From JAUVPB01 sp965223695 (lineage in GTDB: Bacteria; Actinomycetota; Thermoleophilia; Gaiellales; Gaiellaceae): 64,000 nucleotides of DNA. Location of the stretch: positions 1 through 64,000 of the forward strand of contig CBDCXJ010000019.1 of NCBI GenBank assembly GCA_965223695.1. The letters run 5' to 3'. Shown here piece after piece: positions 24,065 to 34,504 of the stretch. Position 1 is the stretch's first letter. Each line of letters opens with the position of its first letter. A program made the position numbers and the translations under genes. The notes below the pieces were generated by a model that worked only from the letters and a program-made list of their open reading frames with translations, was not told the DNA's origin and did not search any database.

Positions 24065-26686
24065 CTACGCGGCGCCGCCGGCGGACGTGTCGTGCGCTCG
24101 CTCCGTGGCCTCGTCGGCACAGGCGTCCAGTGCCTGACCCTCGGCGTCGTCGCCACACGCGTCCAGCGCTCGACCCATCGCCGCGCTCATCAGCCTCGCG
24201 ACCTCGCCCACCCGCGGCTCCGAGAGAATGCCGATCCGGTGCCCTGGAGCCTCGATCAGATCGCGCTCTCCGGTGAGAAACGGCTCCCAACCGAGCGTCG
24301 GGTCGGCACTCCTTCCCGCGAGCTGGTGCTGCGCGCGTATCACCGCGACACGGCCGTCGTAGGGCTCGGGATCGTAGGCCGTGTAGGCCTTCTCGTGATA
24401 CAGCGCAAGCCGGTGCTCGCGGTAGGCGCGCGACGGTGGCAGCGCGAACGGCGTGCCGTCGAGCCGCGCTTGCAGCTTGACGAACGCCAGCTCGGCCATC
24501 CGGCACGCCCGGCGCCCGACGTGGCGGAATCGAGCCATGCCTGTCTGCTCGCGGACGTTGACCCACTCCATTCCCAGCCGCCATCGGAGCTGGGCACTGA
24601 GACGCAGCCGCAGCGGGACTGCGCGCTCAGGCGCCGTGAACTCGGGACGCGGGTTGTCGACCATGACAACGAGGGCCACGCTCTCTCCGGCGCGACGCAG
24701 CTGCTGGGCCATCTCGAATGCGACGTGGCCGCCGAGGCACCAGCCGCCAAGGAGGTAGGGGCCCGCCTGCTGAACCGTGCGAACCTCGGTGATGTAGTCA
24801 GAGGCCATCTCCGTGAGCTTCTGTTCCTGGTCACCCGCCCGCGCTCTGGGCGACTGCAGCCCGTAGAAGGGTTGGTCGTCGCCGAGTCGTCGCGCGAGAT
24901 CGCGGTAGCCGATCACGTTGCCGCCATGCGCATGGACGAAGAAGAGGGGCGTCGTCTCTCCGTCGGGCTGGATGGGGACGAGCGCCGACCAGGACGCCTC
25001 GAAGCCTCCCGACTCGATTAGCGTCGCGAGCTTGGCCACCGTCGGAGCGTGAAAGAGCGCGGCGAGCGGAAGTAGCTCGTCGACCACGCGTTCCTCGATC
25101 TGATGCATGAGCGTGGCTGCCAGCATCGAGTGGCCGCCGAGCTCGAAGAAGTCGTCGTGGATGCCGATCGGCCCTCGACGGAACACGTCTTCCCAGATCT
25201 TTCGGAGCCGCGACTCGAGCAGGTTGCGAGGCCCGCCGGACGAGACGTCCTCGGGGGCTTCCGGTCTGACCGAGATGCCGGGAACCTGCCACCCGGGGTG
25301 CTCCTCGAGTCGCCGCTCTGGATCGGCGAGGCACTCTTCGAGCAGGCGCTCGTACGTGGCCAGCAGGTACTCGACATCGGTGCTCGTGAACAGGTGCTGG
25401 CGGTAGCGCACGACGATGCGGTAGCGCTCATCGATCAGGCGCACGAACAGGGCGAGGTCGAAATCGGCGGCGTCCGCATCGATCTCGACCGGGCTGACCG
25501 TCGCGCCCGGCAGGTCGAGGCCGGCGTCGGTCGACTCCTGCAGGATGAAGAGCGCGCGCGTCAGAGGAACGGTTGCGAGCTCGGGCAGGCCGGCGACGCG
25601 CTGGAACGGCGCCGCCTGGTGATCGAACGCCTCGGTGACAACGTGCGCCGTGCGGCCGAGTAGCTCGGTGAAGCTCGGGTCGCCTCCGAGATCTGAGCGC
25701 AATGCGACGAGGTTGTTGAAGTACCCGACGAGCTCGTGCGTCGCGGGATGCGTGCGGCCGGCCGCCGGTGCGCAGACGACCAGGTCGGGCTGTTCGCTAG
25801 CACGGTTGAGAAGAACGTTGAAGGCCGCGAGCAAGACGGTGTACGGAGTGACTCTGGCCGCGCGGCTCAGGTCCTGAACCGACCGCGTTGTCTCGGCGCT
25901 GAGGCGGTATGACCAGTGCCCGCCCTGGTCGGGCGCGGCGCCGTTTCGGCGCCTACCGGTCGGAAGCACGAGCCGCTGGGCGCCCGCGAGTCGCTCACGC
26001 CAGTAGCGCAGATCGGAGTCGCCACGGTCGGCGCGCGTCTGCTCCCACGCCGCGACATCGCTCGGCTGGACGCGAGGATCCGGCAGGGTGTCGCCGCGAT
26101 ACAGCGCGCTCAGCTCGCGCTCGATCACGCTCATCGACCAGGCGTCGCAGACGATGTGATGCGCGGTGAGCACGAACATGTGCTCCTCGGCATCGAGCAC
26201 GATCAGCCGCGCCCTGAGCAGGCCATCGTGCGCGAGGTCGAATGCCCGGAGCGCGTCCTCTCTAGCGAGCGCGCGCCCGGCCTCGAACCGCTCGCCAGCG
26301 GGAAGCGCAGACAGGTCGTCGACCTCGAGCCGAGCGCCCGCGTCGGCGTCGATCGTCTGCACCGGGGAGCCGTCGGCGAGCTCGAAGCGCGCACGAAGCG
26401 CGTCGTGTCGGCTGACCACCGCGTCGAGCGCGTCGGCGAGCCGTGCGTGATCGAGCGGCCCTTCGATGTGATGCGCTTGCTGCAGGTTGTAGATCGCCCC
26501 GTCGGGCCGCAGGCGCGCCATCACGAAGATCCGCTCCTGTCCGGCGGACATCGGGTGGACACCCGGGTCTGGCCGGGCCGGGATACCCATGCCGGCCGAC
26601 TCGCCTCGGCGCTCGGTGAGCTTGGCCTCGAGCTCTGCCCGCTGCTCGGGCGAGAGCTTCGCCATCGCCTCTCGAAGCTCGCTCAT
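24065..26686 (-). CDS. NRPS terminal module C-PCP-TE without adenylation domain
   Basis: An 873-residue synthetase. A condensation domain (~45-475) has the catalytic HHIVCDAW at 176-183. A carrier domain follows, with the phosphopantetheine serine in FFELGGHSML (~545). Then comes a type I thioesterase (~575-820) in which the nucleophile elbow is GGWCLGG: Cys650 (codon 24737-24739) replaces the usual Ser. Asp in VVMVDNPRPEF and His in APGHRIGIL complete the likely triad. There is no A domain, so the carrier must be loaded in trans or act as an unloaded relay. The C-terminal tail has a repeated ALDAC(G/A)D pattern of no known role. The start overlaps the upstream synthetase by ATGA. Confidence 0.9.
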   Translation of the reverse strand: MSELREAMAKLSPEQRAELEAKLTERRGESAGMGIPARPDPGVHPMSAGQERIFVMARLRPDGAIYNLQQAHHIEGPLDHARLADALDAVVSRHDALRARFELADGSPVQTIDADAGARLEVDDLSALPAGERFEAGRALAREDALRAFDLAHDGLLRARLIVLDAEEHMFVLTAHHIVCDAWSMSVIERELSALYRGDTLPDPRVQPSDVAAWEQTRADRGDSDLRYWRERLAGAQRLVLPTGRRRNGAAPDQGGHWSYRLSAETTRSVQDLSRAARVTPYTVLLAAFNVLLNRASEQPDLVVCAPAAGRTHPATHELVGYFNNLVALRSDLGGDPSFTELLGRTAHVVTEAFDHQAAPFQRVAGLPELATVPLTRALFILQESTDAGLDLPGATVSPVEIDADAADFDLALFVRLIDERYRIVVRYRQHLFTSTDVEYLLATYERLLEECLADPERRLEEHPGWQVPGISVRPEAPEDVSSGGPRNLLESRLRKIWEDVFRRGPIGIHDDFFELGGHSMLAATLMHQIEERVVDELLPLAALFHAPTVAKLATLIESGGFEASWSALVPIQPDGETTPLFFVHAHGGNVIGYRDLARRLGDDQPFYGLQSPRARAGDQEQKLTEMASDYITEVRTVQQAGPYLLGGWCLGGHVAFEMAQQLRRAGESVALVVMVDNPRPEFTAPERAVPLRLRLSAQLRWRLGMEWVNVREQTGMARFRHVGRRACRMAELAFVKLQARLDGTPFALPPSRAYREHRLALYHEKAYTAYDPEPYDGRVAVIRAQHQLAGRSADPTLGWEPFLTGERDLIEAPGHRIGILSEPRVGEVARLMSAAMGRALDACGDDAEGQALDACADEATERAHDTSAGGAA

Positions 26687-29600
26687 GCCGCCGCGCCGCC
26701 GTCGCCGTTGCCGCCGCTGAGCTCGCCGATCAGAGCGATCAGCTCACTCTCGTCGAGCTGCTCCTCGGCCATGACCGACGTCACCAGGACCGCGAGGTCT
26801 TCAACCGTGGAGTTGACGAACATCGACCCGAGCGGGAGCTCGACGCCAAGCTGCTCGTAGAGCGCGGCCGTTGCCCGCATGGCGTCGAGCGAGTGTCCGC
26901 CGAGCTCGAAAAAGTCGTCCGCCGCCCCAACGCGCTCGCGACCGAGGAGCTCGGCCCAGATGTCGGCGATCTGCTGCTCCAGCGGCGTTCGCGGCGCAAC
27001 GTGATCCGCGTGCGCCGCCTTTCGGGCCAGCCCGGGGTCGGGCAGCGCGCCGCGATCGACCTTGCCGCTGGTTGTGAGAACGAACTCGTCGTGCTCGATG
27101 AAGGCGTTCGGAACCATGTAGACGGGCAGTCGCGCCTTCAGGAACTCACGGAACGCGGCTTCATCGAAGTCGGCACCACCGACCGTGCTGACGTAGGCGA
27201 CGAGTCGCTGGTCGCCCGTCGCCTGCGTGTCGGCCACGACGGCGGCCGCCGCAACGCTCTCGTGCTGCAGCAGCACCGCCTCGATCTCGCCCAGCTCCAC
27301 GCGGTTCCCGCGGACCTTTATCTGGTGATCGGTGCGGCCGAGGAACTCGAGCTTGCCGTCGATCGACCAGCAGGGCGAGATCTCCCGTCCTGTAGAGGCG
27401 GCCCGCGCCAAACGGGTCGTCGATGAAACGCTCGTCGGTGAGCTCGGGGCGTGCGAGGTAGCCGCGCGCCACCTGGACGCCACCGATGTAGAGCTCGCCG
27501 GCAACGCCGATCGGCACCGGGCTGAGCCGCTCGTCGCGCACGTGCATCTGCGTGTTGGCAACCGGCTGCCCGATCGGCACGACACCCGAGGCGTCGTCGG
27601 GATCGCACTTCCAGTAGGTGACGTCGACGGCGGCCTCGGTTGGCCCATAGAGGTTGTGCAGCTCGACGTCGTCGAAGACCGCGAAGAAGCGCTCCTGCAG
27701 GTCGTACGTGAGCGCCTCGCCTGAGCAGACAACGCGTCGAAGGCTGGTGCACAACGCGGCCCGTGGGTCGTCGAGGAAGAGCCGAAGCATCGAGGGAACG
27801 AAGTGCACGGTGGTGACCTCGTTCCTGTTGATCGTCCGCACGAGGTAGCCAGAGTCACGGTGCCCACCCGGCTCGGCGACGACGAGTCGCGCCCTGACCT
27901 CGAGCGGCCAGAAGAACTCCCACACCGAGACGTCGAAGCCGTACGGCGTCTTCTGGAGAACGCTGTCCGCGCCGCCCAGGCGAAAGTGATCCTGCATCCA
28001 GAGCAACCGGTTGACGATGCCCCGGTGGGTGTTGAGGACGCCCTTTGGGCGACCGGTCGAGCCTGACGTGTAGATGACGTAGGCAGCCGAGTCCACGTCG
28101 ATGTCGACCCCCGGATTCTCTGCGGAAAACTCCTCGAGCGGCACGAATCCGGCGTCGAGGGCCAGCACGTTCGCCGTCTCGTCGGGCACGAGCTCGAGCA
28201 GCGCCTCCTGGGTCAGCACGGCGGCGAGCTCGGGCTCGCCGATCATGAACTCGAGCCGCTCGAGCGGGTACTCGGGATCGAGGGGAACGTAGGCGCCGCC
28301 CGCCTTCAGGATGGCGTAGAGGGCAACGACCATGTCGATGGAGCGCTCCATCAGGACGCCGACCAGCACTTCTTGCGCAACTCCGGCGTCGATGAGCCGG
28401 TGCGCGAGGCGGTTGGCGCGCTCGTTCAGGTCTCGATATGTGACCTCGGCATCGCCGGAGGCGAGCGCGATTGCGTCGGGCGAGGTCGCGACCTGGGCTT
28501 CGAAGAGTGAGACAAGCGTCTGGCCGGCCGGAAACGCGACCGCCGTCTCGTTCCACTTCTGCAGCAGTTCCAGCTCGCGGTCCGGAAGCAGCTCGAGCTC
28601 GCCGACCGTGCGTTCGCTGCCGTCAACGAGCTTGCGCAGCAGCTGCACGAACCCGTCGAGCCTGAGCCTGACCGAGTCCTGCGTGAAGAGATCGGTGTTG
28701 TACGTCCACTCGACCACGAGGCCCTCGGGCGAGCCGGCGAGGTTGACGAACACGTCGAAGTTCTCGAACCGGCGCGGGCTCGATCCGCTCACCGCGTCGA
28801 GCTCGCCAAAGTCGAGCTCGGGCACCGTTGCATCCATGTTGAACACGACGCTGACGAGCGGCGTGCGGCTCGGGTCGCGCTTCGCGGCCACCTGGGTGAG
28901 GATCGAGCTGTAGGAGTAGTTCTGGTGCTCGAACGCGTCGAGCAGCGCGCCGCGTGTCGTCTTCAGGTGCTCGGCAAAGCTCGCGTCTGCGTCGACCGAG
29001 CGCCGTAGCGGAAGCATGTTGACGCAGTGCCCGACGAGGGTTTCGCCCGGGAACTGCGTCTGCCCGGCGATCGATACGCCGAGCGCGATCTCGGGCTGTC
29101 CGCTCAGCCGGTGCAGGTAGCACTCGAAGGCCGAGAGCACGAAGGTGAACAGCGTGTGGCCCTGCTCAGCCGCGCGCGCCCGCAGCCGCCCGAGCACCTC
29201 ATCGTCGATCAGCGCGAGCTGGCGGTCGGCGACGTAGGTCTTGGCGGGTGGTCGCAGGGCGTCGGCGGGGACGTCAGAGACCGGATACGGAGTCTCGGTG
29301 TGCGTGCGCCAGTACTGCTCGGCGGCCGTCCACTCCTCGCTGCTGCGGGCCTCCTCCTGGCACTGCGCGAAGGAGTGGAACTGCATCGGCTCGGGCAGCT
29401 CGGCGGCCTCGCCCCGCCGCGCGGCGCCGTAGAGGGCGCCGAGCTCCTGGATCAGGACGCCGCTCGACCATCCGTCGCAGGCGATGTGGTGCACGGTCAG
29501 AAAGAGGATGTGCTCGTTGGTGGCAAGCCGGATCAGTGTCGGGCGGATGAGCGGCCCGGCCTCGAGATCGAAGGGCGTCGTTGCCTCGTTCGCACGAAGC

Positions 29601-32600
29601 GCCGCGAACCCGGCGGCGCGCTCCTCGTTGGCGAGCTCAGTGAGGTCGATGTGCTCGAGCTCGATCGACAGCGCGGCCGCTATCTGCTGCTGCGTCCCGT
29701 CGGCATGGAACGTGGTGCGCAGCGCGCTGTGGCGTGCGATCAGCGTCTGGATCGATCTATCGAGTAGCTCAACGTCGAGGGGACCGGACAGGTCGACGGT
29801 GTTGCAGAGGTTGTAGGCGCAGTTGGCGCCGTCGCTGTAGCGGGTTGCGAGCCAGATCTCCTGCTGGCCCTGGGAGAGGGGCAAGAGCTCGGGCTCGCTC
29901 GCGCGCACGTCGGGCGTGCCGGCGGCGGCCCTCGGCAGAAAGCCCGCCTCCTGCATCGCCTCGACCGAGGCGCGGTACGCGCAGCCCAGGCGCGCCAGGT
30001 CCCCGTCGGTGTGCGCGGTCGAGAGGAACGCGGAGCGCCCCTCGGTGACGTGGATCCCCTGGTCGCGCAGGTAGAAGTAGAAGAGGCTCGAGAACTCCTG
30101 CGCCGCCGCCGCGAACTTCGTGAGGAAGAGGGAGCTGAAGTGCTCGATCGCCATCGGCGCCTCGCGTTCACGGAGAAAATCGTTGAGCTCGCTGACGAAC
30201 TCCGATGTCCGCGCGTTGAGCCCGTCCTGGAGCGTCGGACCCGCGTCGCGCATGTGCTCGAGCGACGCGCGCGCCGCCGCGAGCGCGACGGGGTGCCTGA
30301 CGAACGTTCCTGCGAACCAGGTGACGTCAGCTTCGGGGATTGAGTCGTCGCCGTATTGCCAGTGGCCTCCGTCGAGCGCGTCCATGTACTCGTGCCGCCC
30401 TGACACGACACCGATCGGGAAACCGCCGCCGATCACCTTCCCGTATGTGACGAGATCGGCGCGGATGCCGAGCTTCTCCTGCATACCCCCTGGGTGCGCG
30501 CGGAAGCCGGTGATCATCTCGTCGAAGATCAGGGCGACGCCGTGCTCGGCGGTCAGCACGCGCAGCTGCTCGAGGAAGTCGACCGGCTGCAGGTCGGGAT
30601 GCCTGCTCTGGATCGGCTCGACGAGCACGGCCGCGACGTCGGACGCGATCCGTTCGATGTACTCGAGCGAGGCCGGGTCGCCGTAGTCGAGCACGACCAT
30701 CTCCTCGGATGCATTCGCCGGAATGCCGGGCGCGATCGGGATCGAGCGGCGCTTCCCGCGCACCGTGACGCCGCGCGCGAGCACTTCGTCGAAGAGGCCG
30801 TGGTAGTCGTTCGTGAAGGTCACGACCTTCGTCTTGCCCGAGACGGTTCGTGCCAGGCGAAGGGCGGCGAGCACTGCTTCTGAGCCCGTGTTGCAGAACG
30901 CGACGCGCTCGTTGCCCGTCAGCTCGCTGATCAGCTGAGCGACCTCGCCGGCCAGCGGCGTCTGCGGCCCGATCTCGAAGCCGCGGGCCAGCTGCTCGGT
31001 CACGGCGTCGACGACGAACTGGGGCGAGTGCCCGAACAGGTTGACGCCGAAGCCCATCGCGATGTCGAGGTACTCGTTACCGTCGACGTCCCAGATCTTC
31101 GACCCCGCCGAGCGGGCACCGACGACCGGGTACACGAGCTCCTTCCAGGACCGCCTGAACCCGGCGACGGTGCGCGGGTCGGCCAGGTGCGCCCGGTGCT
31201 CCTGCGCGTAGCGCTTCGAGCCGGGTGAGCGGGTCGCCAGCCGCTCGATCAGCGCGTCGAGGTGAGCGCTCTGCGTTTCGTCGAGGCCTTCCGCACTGCG
31301 CTCGACGGGCCGCCAGGGGCCGCCGTGTGCCGGTCGTGCGGCCGTGCCACTCGCCCCGCCGTCGTCGGATGGGCTGCCGTTGTCGGGCGCGGCGCCGTTA
31401 TCGCCTCCGCCGGCTTGGAGCGCCTCGAGATCTCGGGGTGCGCCGGCCGCCCATCCGGCCTCGGCCGTCGGGTCGTCTGCGGCGGGAGCGTCGGCGGGCA
31501 GCCGCTCGTCGATGTGTCGCGCAAGCGCATCGAGCGTCGGAGCCTCCTCGAAGAGCTGGCGGAACGACACTCTGACGCCGAACGCACGGCCCACGGCTCC
31601 AGTGGCCTGCGTCATGAAGAGCGAGTCGAACCCGAGCTCGAGGAACGTGAGCTCGTGCGAGAGCTCAGCCGGCTCGAGCCCGCTGAGCTCGTGGAAGATG
31701 GTCGTGAGCTCGGCGAGGATGCGCTCGTGACGGTGTCCGTACGGTGTACGGGATTCCGTACGCTGTACGGACGGTCCCGGCAAGGCGTCTGCCACGAGTG
31801 GTGCCGACGCCACGTCCACATTGGCCGGTCTGTCGCCTCGCTCAACCCAGTAGCGCGTGCGCTCGAACGGGTACGTGGGAAGCGGGACGCGCCAGCGCCG
31901 CTCGCTCGAGGCGAGCCCGGCCCGATCTGTCGCGTGGCCGAGCCGCCAGATGCGCCCGACGGCGCCGAGGAAGAACGCGTCGTCCGGTGTCGAGTCGGCG
32001 ACGTGCGGCAGCGATCCGAGCACCTCGTGGCTGCTGGTCCGGTTCGGATGCCGGAGCGTGTAGCCGGCGAGCGTCTGGCCTGGGCCGACTTCGATAAAGG
32101 TGGCGGTGGGCTGGTCGGCCAGCGTCGTCAGCCCGTCGACGAAACGGACGGTATCTCGCAGGTGCCTGACCCAGTAGTCAGGAGCAGTGACCTCGCCGGG
32201 CGCAACCCACGCGCCCGTCAGGTTCGAGACGTAGGGGATCGTGGGCTCGTGCAGCTCGATGCTCTCGACGTAGCTGCCGAGGTCGGCCAGGATCGGCTCG
32301 ACGAGATGCGAGTGTGCGGCCACGGAGATGTGGAGCCGCTGCGACTCGACCCGGCGGCCCTCGAGCGCGGTCTGTGCGCGGTCGATCGCCTCGTTGGTGC
32401 CCGCCAGCACGCAGAGATCGGTTCGGTTCATCGCAGCGATCGAGAGATCACCACCGAGCAGGTCGGTGACCTCGGCCTCGGGGAGGGGCACGCCAAGCAT
32501 TCCTCCCGCTGGGAGCGTCTCGAACAGGCGGCCGCGCAACTCGACGAGGCCGATCGCGTCTGCGAGCGAGAAGACGCCTGCCAGACACGCGGCCGTGTAC

Positions 32601-34504
32601 TCGCCCAGGCTGTGGCCGATCAGCGCGGTCGGGCGGACACCGAGCGACATCCAGAGCTCGGCGAGCGCGAGCTCGACGGCGAACAACGCCGGAAGCGCGA
32701 TGCCTGGGCGCTCGAGCTCCTCGTCGGCGAGGGCGTCAGGGCCATACAGGGCGCCGCGAAGGTCGAGCTCGTGGTCGCGGCTGGCGATATCGGCGCAGCG
32801 ATCGAAGGCCTCACGGAACGCTGGCTCGGTGCGATAGAGCTCGGCGCCCATGCGGGGGTGCTGTGCGCCCCCACCCGGAAACATGAAAACGGCGGCGCCG
32901 GAGCCCGCACCCGTCTCGCCCGTCCCGACCCGGCGGGCGTCGCGATCGGCGAGCGCTCGCGCTGCGTCGTGAGACGTTGCGGCCACCACCGTTCGCCGGT
33001 GTGTGAACGCGCGTCGTCCGACCCGCAGCGTGTGTGCGATGTCCGCAAGATCGTGCGGCGTCGACGCGAGATGCGTCGCCAGCCGGCTGGTCGCCGCCTC
33101 CAGCGCGTCCGCCGAGCGCGCCGAGATCGTGAGCAGCTGGTGCCGGCGCGCGGAGGGCTCGGCCCGCGGCGGCGACGCCGGCGCCAACGCGGACGCGGGT
33201 GCCTCTTCCAGCACCATGTGCGAGTTCGTTCCTCCGAGGCCGAACGAGCTCACGCCCGCGCGTCGCGGGGCGTCGTTGCCAGCCCAGGTTTCAAGTGCTT
33301 CGTTGATGCGGAACTGACCGCGGCTCAGGTCGATCTGCTCGTTGAGCGTCTCGAAGTTGGCCGTCGGTGGGATCTCACCGTGGTGCATCGCCAGAACGGT
33401 CTTGATCACCCCCGCAGCCGCGGCTCCTGCGTCGAGATGGCCAAGGTTCGACTTCACCGAGCCGATGGTGCAACTCTCAGCGCTCGAGCCGGTGGCGAAG
33501 GCCTCGCTCAGCGCCGCGAGCTCGATCGGGTCACCGATGAAGGTGCCCGTCCCATGTGCCTCGACGTAGGAGATCGTCGACGCGTCGACGTCGGCGATCG
33601 CCAGCGCCTCTGCGATCACGTCGGCCTGTCCGGCCACGCCTGGCGCAGTGAATCCGGTCTTGGTCGCGCCGTCGTTGTTGACCGCGGTGCCCTTGACGAG
33701 GGCGTGGACCGTGTCGCCGTCCCGAATCGCGTCGGAGAGGCGCTTGATGACGAGCATGGCGACCCCGCTCGCCGCGATCGTTCCGCGCGCCTGCTGGTCG
33801 AAGGGCCGGCAGCGGCCGTCGGGCGAGAGGATCCCGTCCTCCTCGTGCTCGTAGCCCGTACCGAGCGGGGCCCGGATCCGTGCGCCACCGACGAGGGCCA
33901 TGTCGGACTCGCCACTGAGCACGCTCTGGCACGCGAGATGGAGGGCGACGCCCGAGGTCGAGCACGCGGTGTTCACGCTGATTGCCGGACCGCGCAGGTT
34001 CAGCTTGTAGGCGACGCGCGTGACGGCGTACTCCCGCTCGCTGGCGACAAGGAGCGGGTAGCGACCCGTCTGCTCGAGGAGGTCCGGCCTCGTCGAGAGC
34101 ACCTGCTGGAGGTAGGTGTTCGCAGCCACGCCTCCGAAGACGCCGATCGCTCCGTCGTAGGTGGCCGGGTCGTAGCCTGCGCTCTCGAGCGCGGACCAGG
34201 ATTCCTCGAGGAAGACGCGGTGTTGGGGATCCATCAGCTCGGCCTCGCGTTTGGCGTAGCCGAAGAAGTCGGCGTCGAAGCAGTCGGCGCCCTCCATGTG
34301 CGAGACCATGCGCACGTAGTGGGGGCTCGAGCTCGCGGCGTCGCTCACGCCATCTGCGCGCAGCTCCTCGTCAGTCAGCTCCGTCATCGCCTGGCCGCCG
34401 TCGCGCAGTAGCTGCCAGAGCGCGTCGACGTCGGCGGCCCCGGGGAAGCGTCCGCTCATGCCGACGATCGCGACCTCTTCGCGGAGCGGCTCCGGGTTCG
34501 TCAT
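26683..34504 (-). pseudogene. Hybrid PKS-NRPS KS-AT-ACP-AMT-C-A(Ser)-PCP, one-base frameshift in the A domain
   Basis: Read as one polypeptide of ~2607 residues. KS (~9-435; NTACSTSG Cys ~180, EAHGTGT, NLGHLDAG). AT (~520-830; GHSLGEYTAAC; VAAH at the extender motif). ACP (LGFDSLF Ser ~960). PLP aminotransferase (~1090-1500; Lys in VTYGKVIGGGFP ~1354). C (HHIACDGW ~1675). A (IYTSGSTGRPKG ~2148; by-eye specificity residues D-V-W-H-V-S-L-V-D, a serine-type code). PCP (FFELGGHSLD ~2536). At ~27371-27373 GDLAL is followed by a +1 shift; the frame above ends at 27161 while the true sequence continues as WSIDGKLEFLGRTDH to 26683. The layout resembles McyE and MycA-type aminopolyketide modules. It makes a beta-ketoacyl chain, aminates it and adds serine. 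Confidence 0.9.

Noticed and set aside
31262..34411. A 1049-codon open frame on the plus strand opposite the PKS module
   Set aside because: It is antisense to KS, AT and ACP coding sequence with clear motifs; long antisense frames are common in such high-GC DNA and this one shows no domain.
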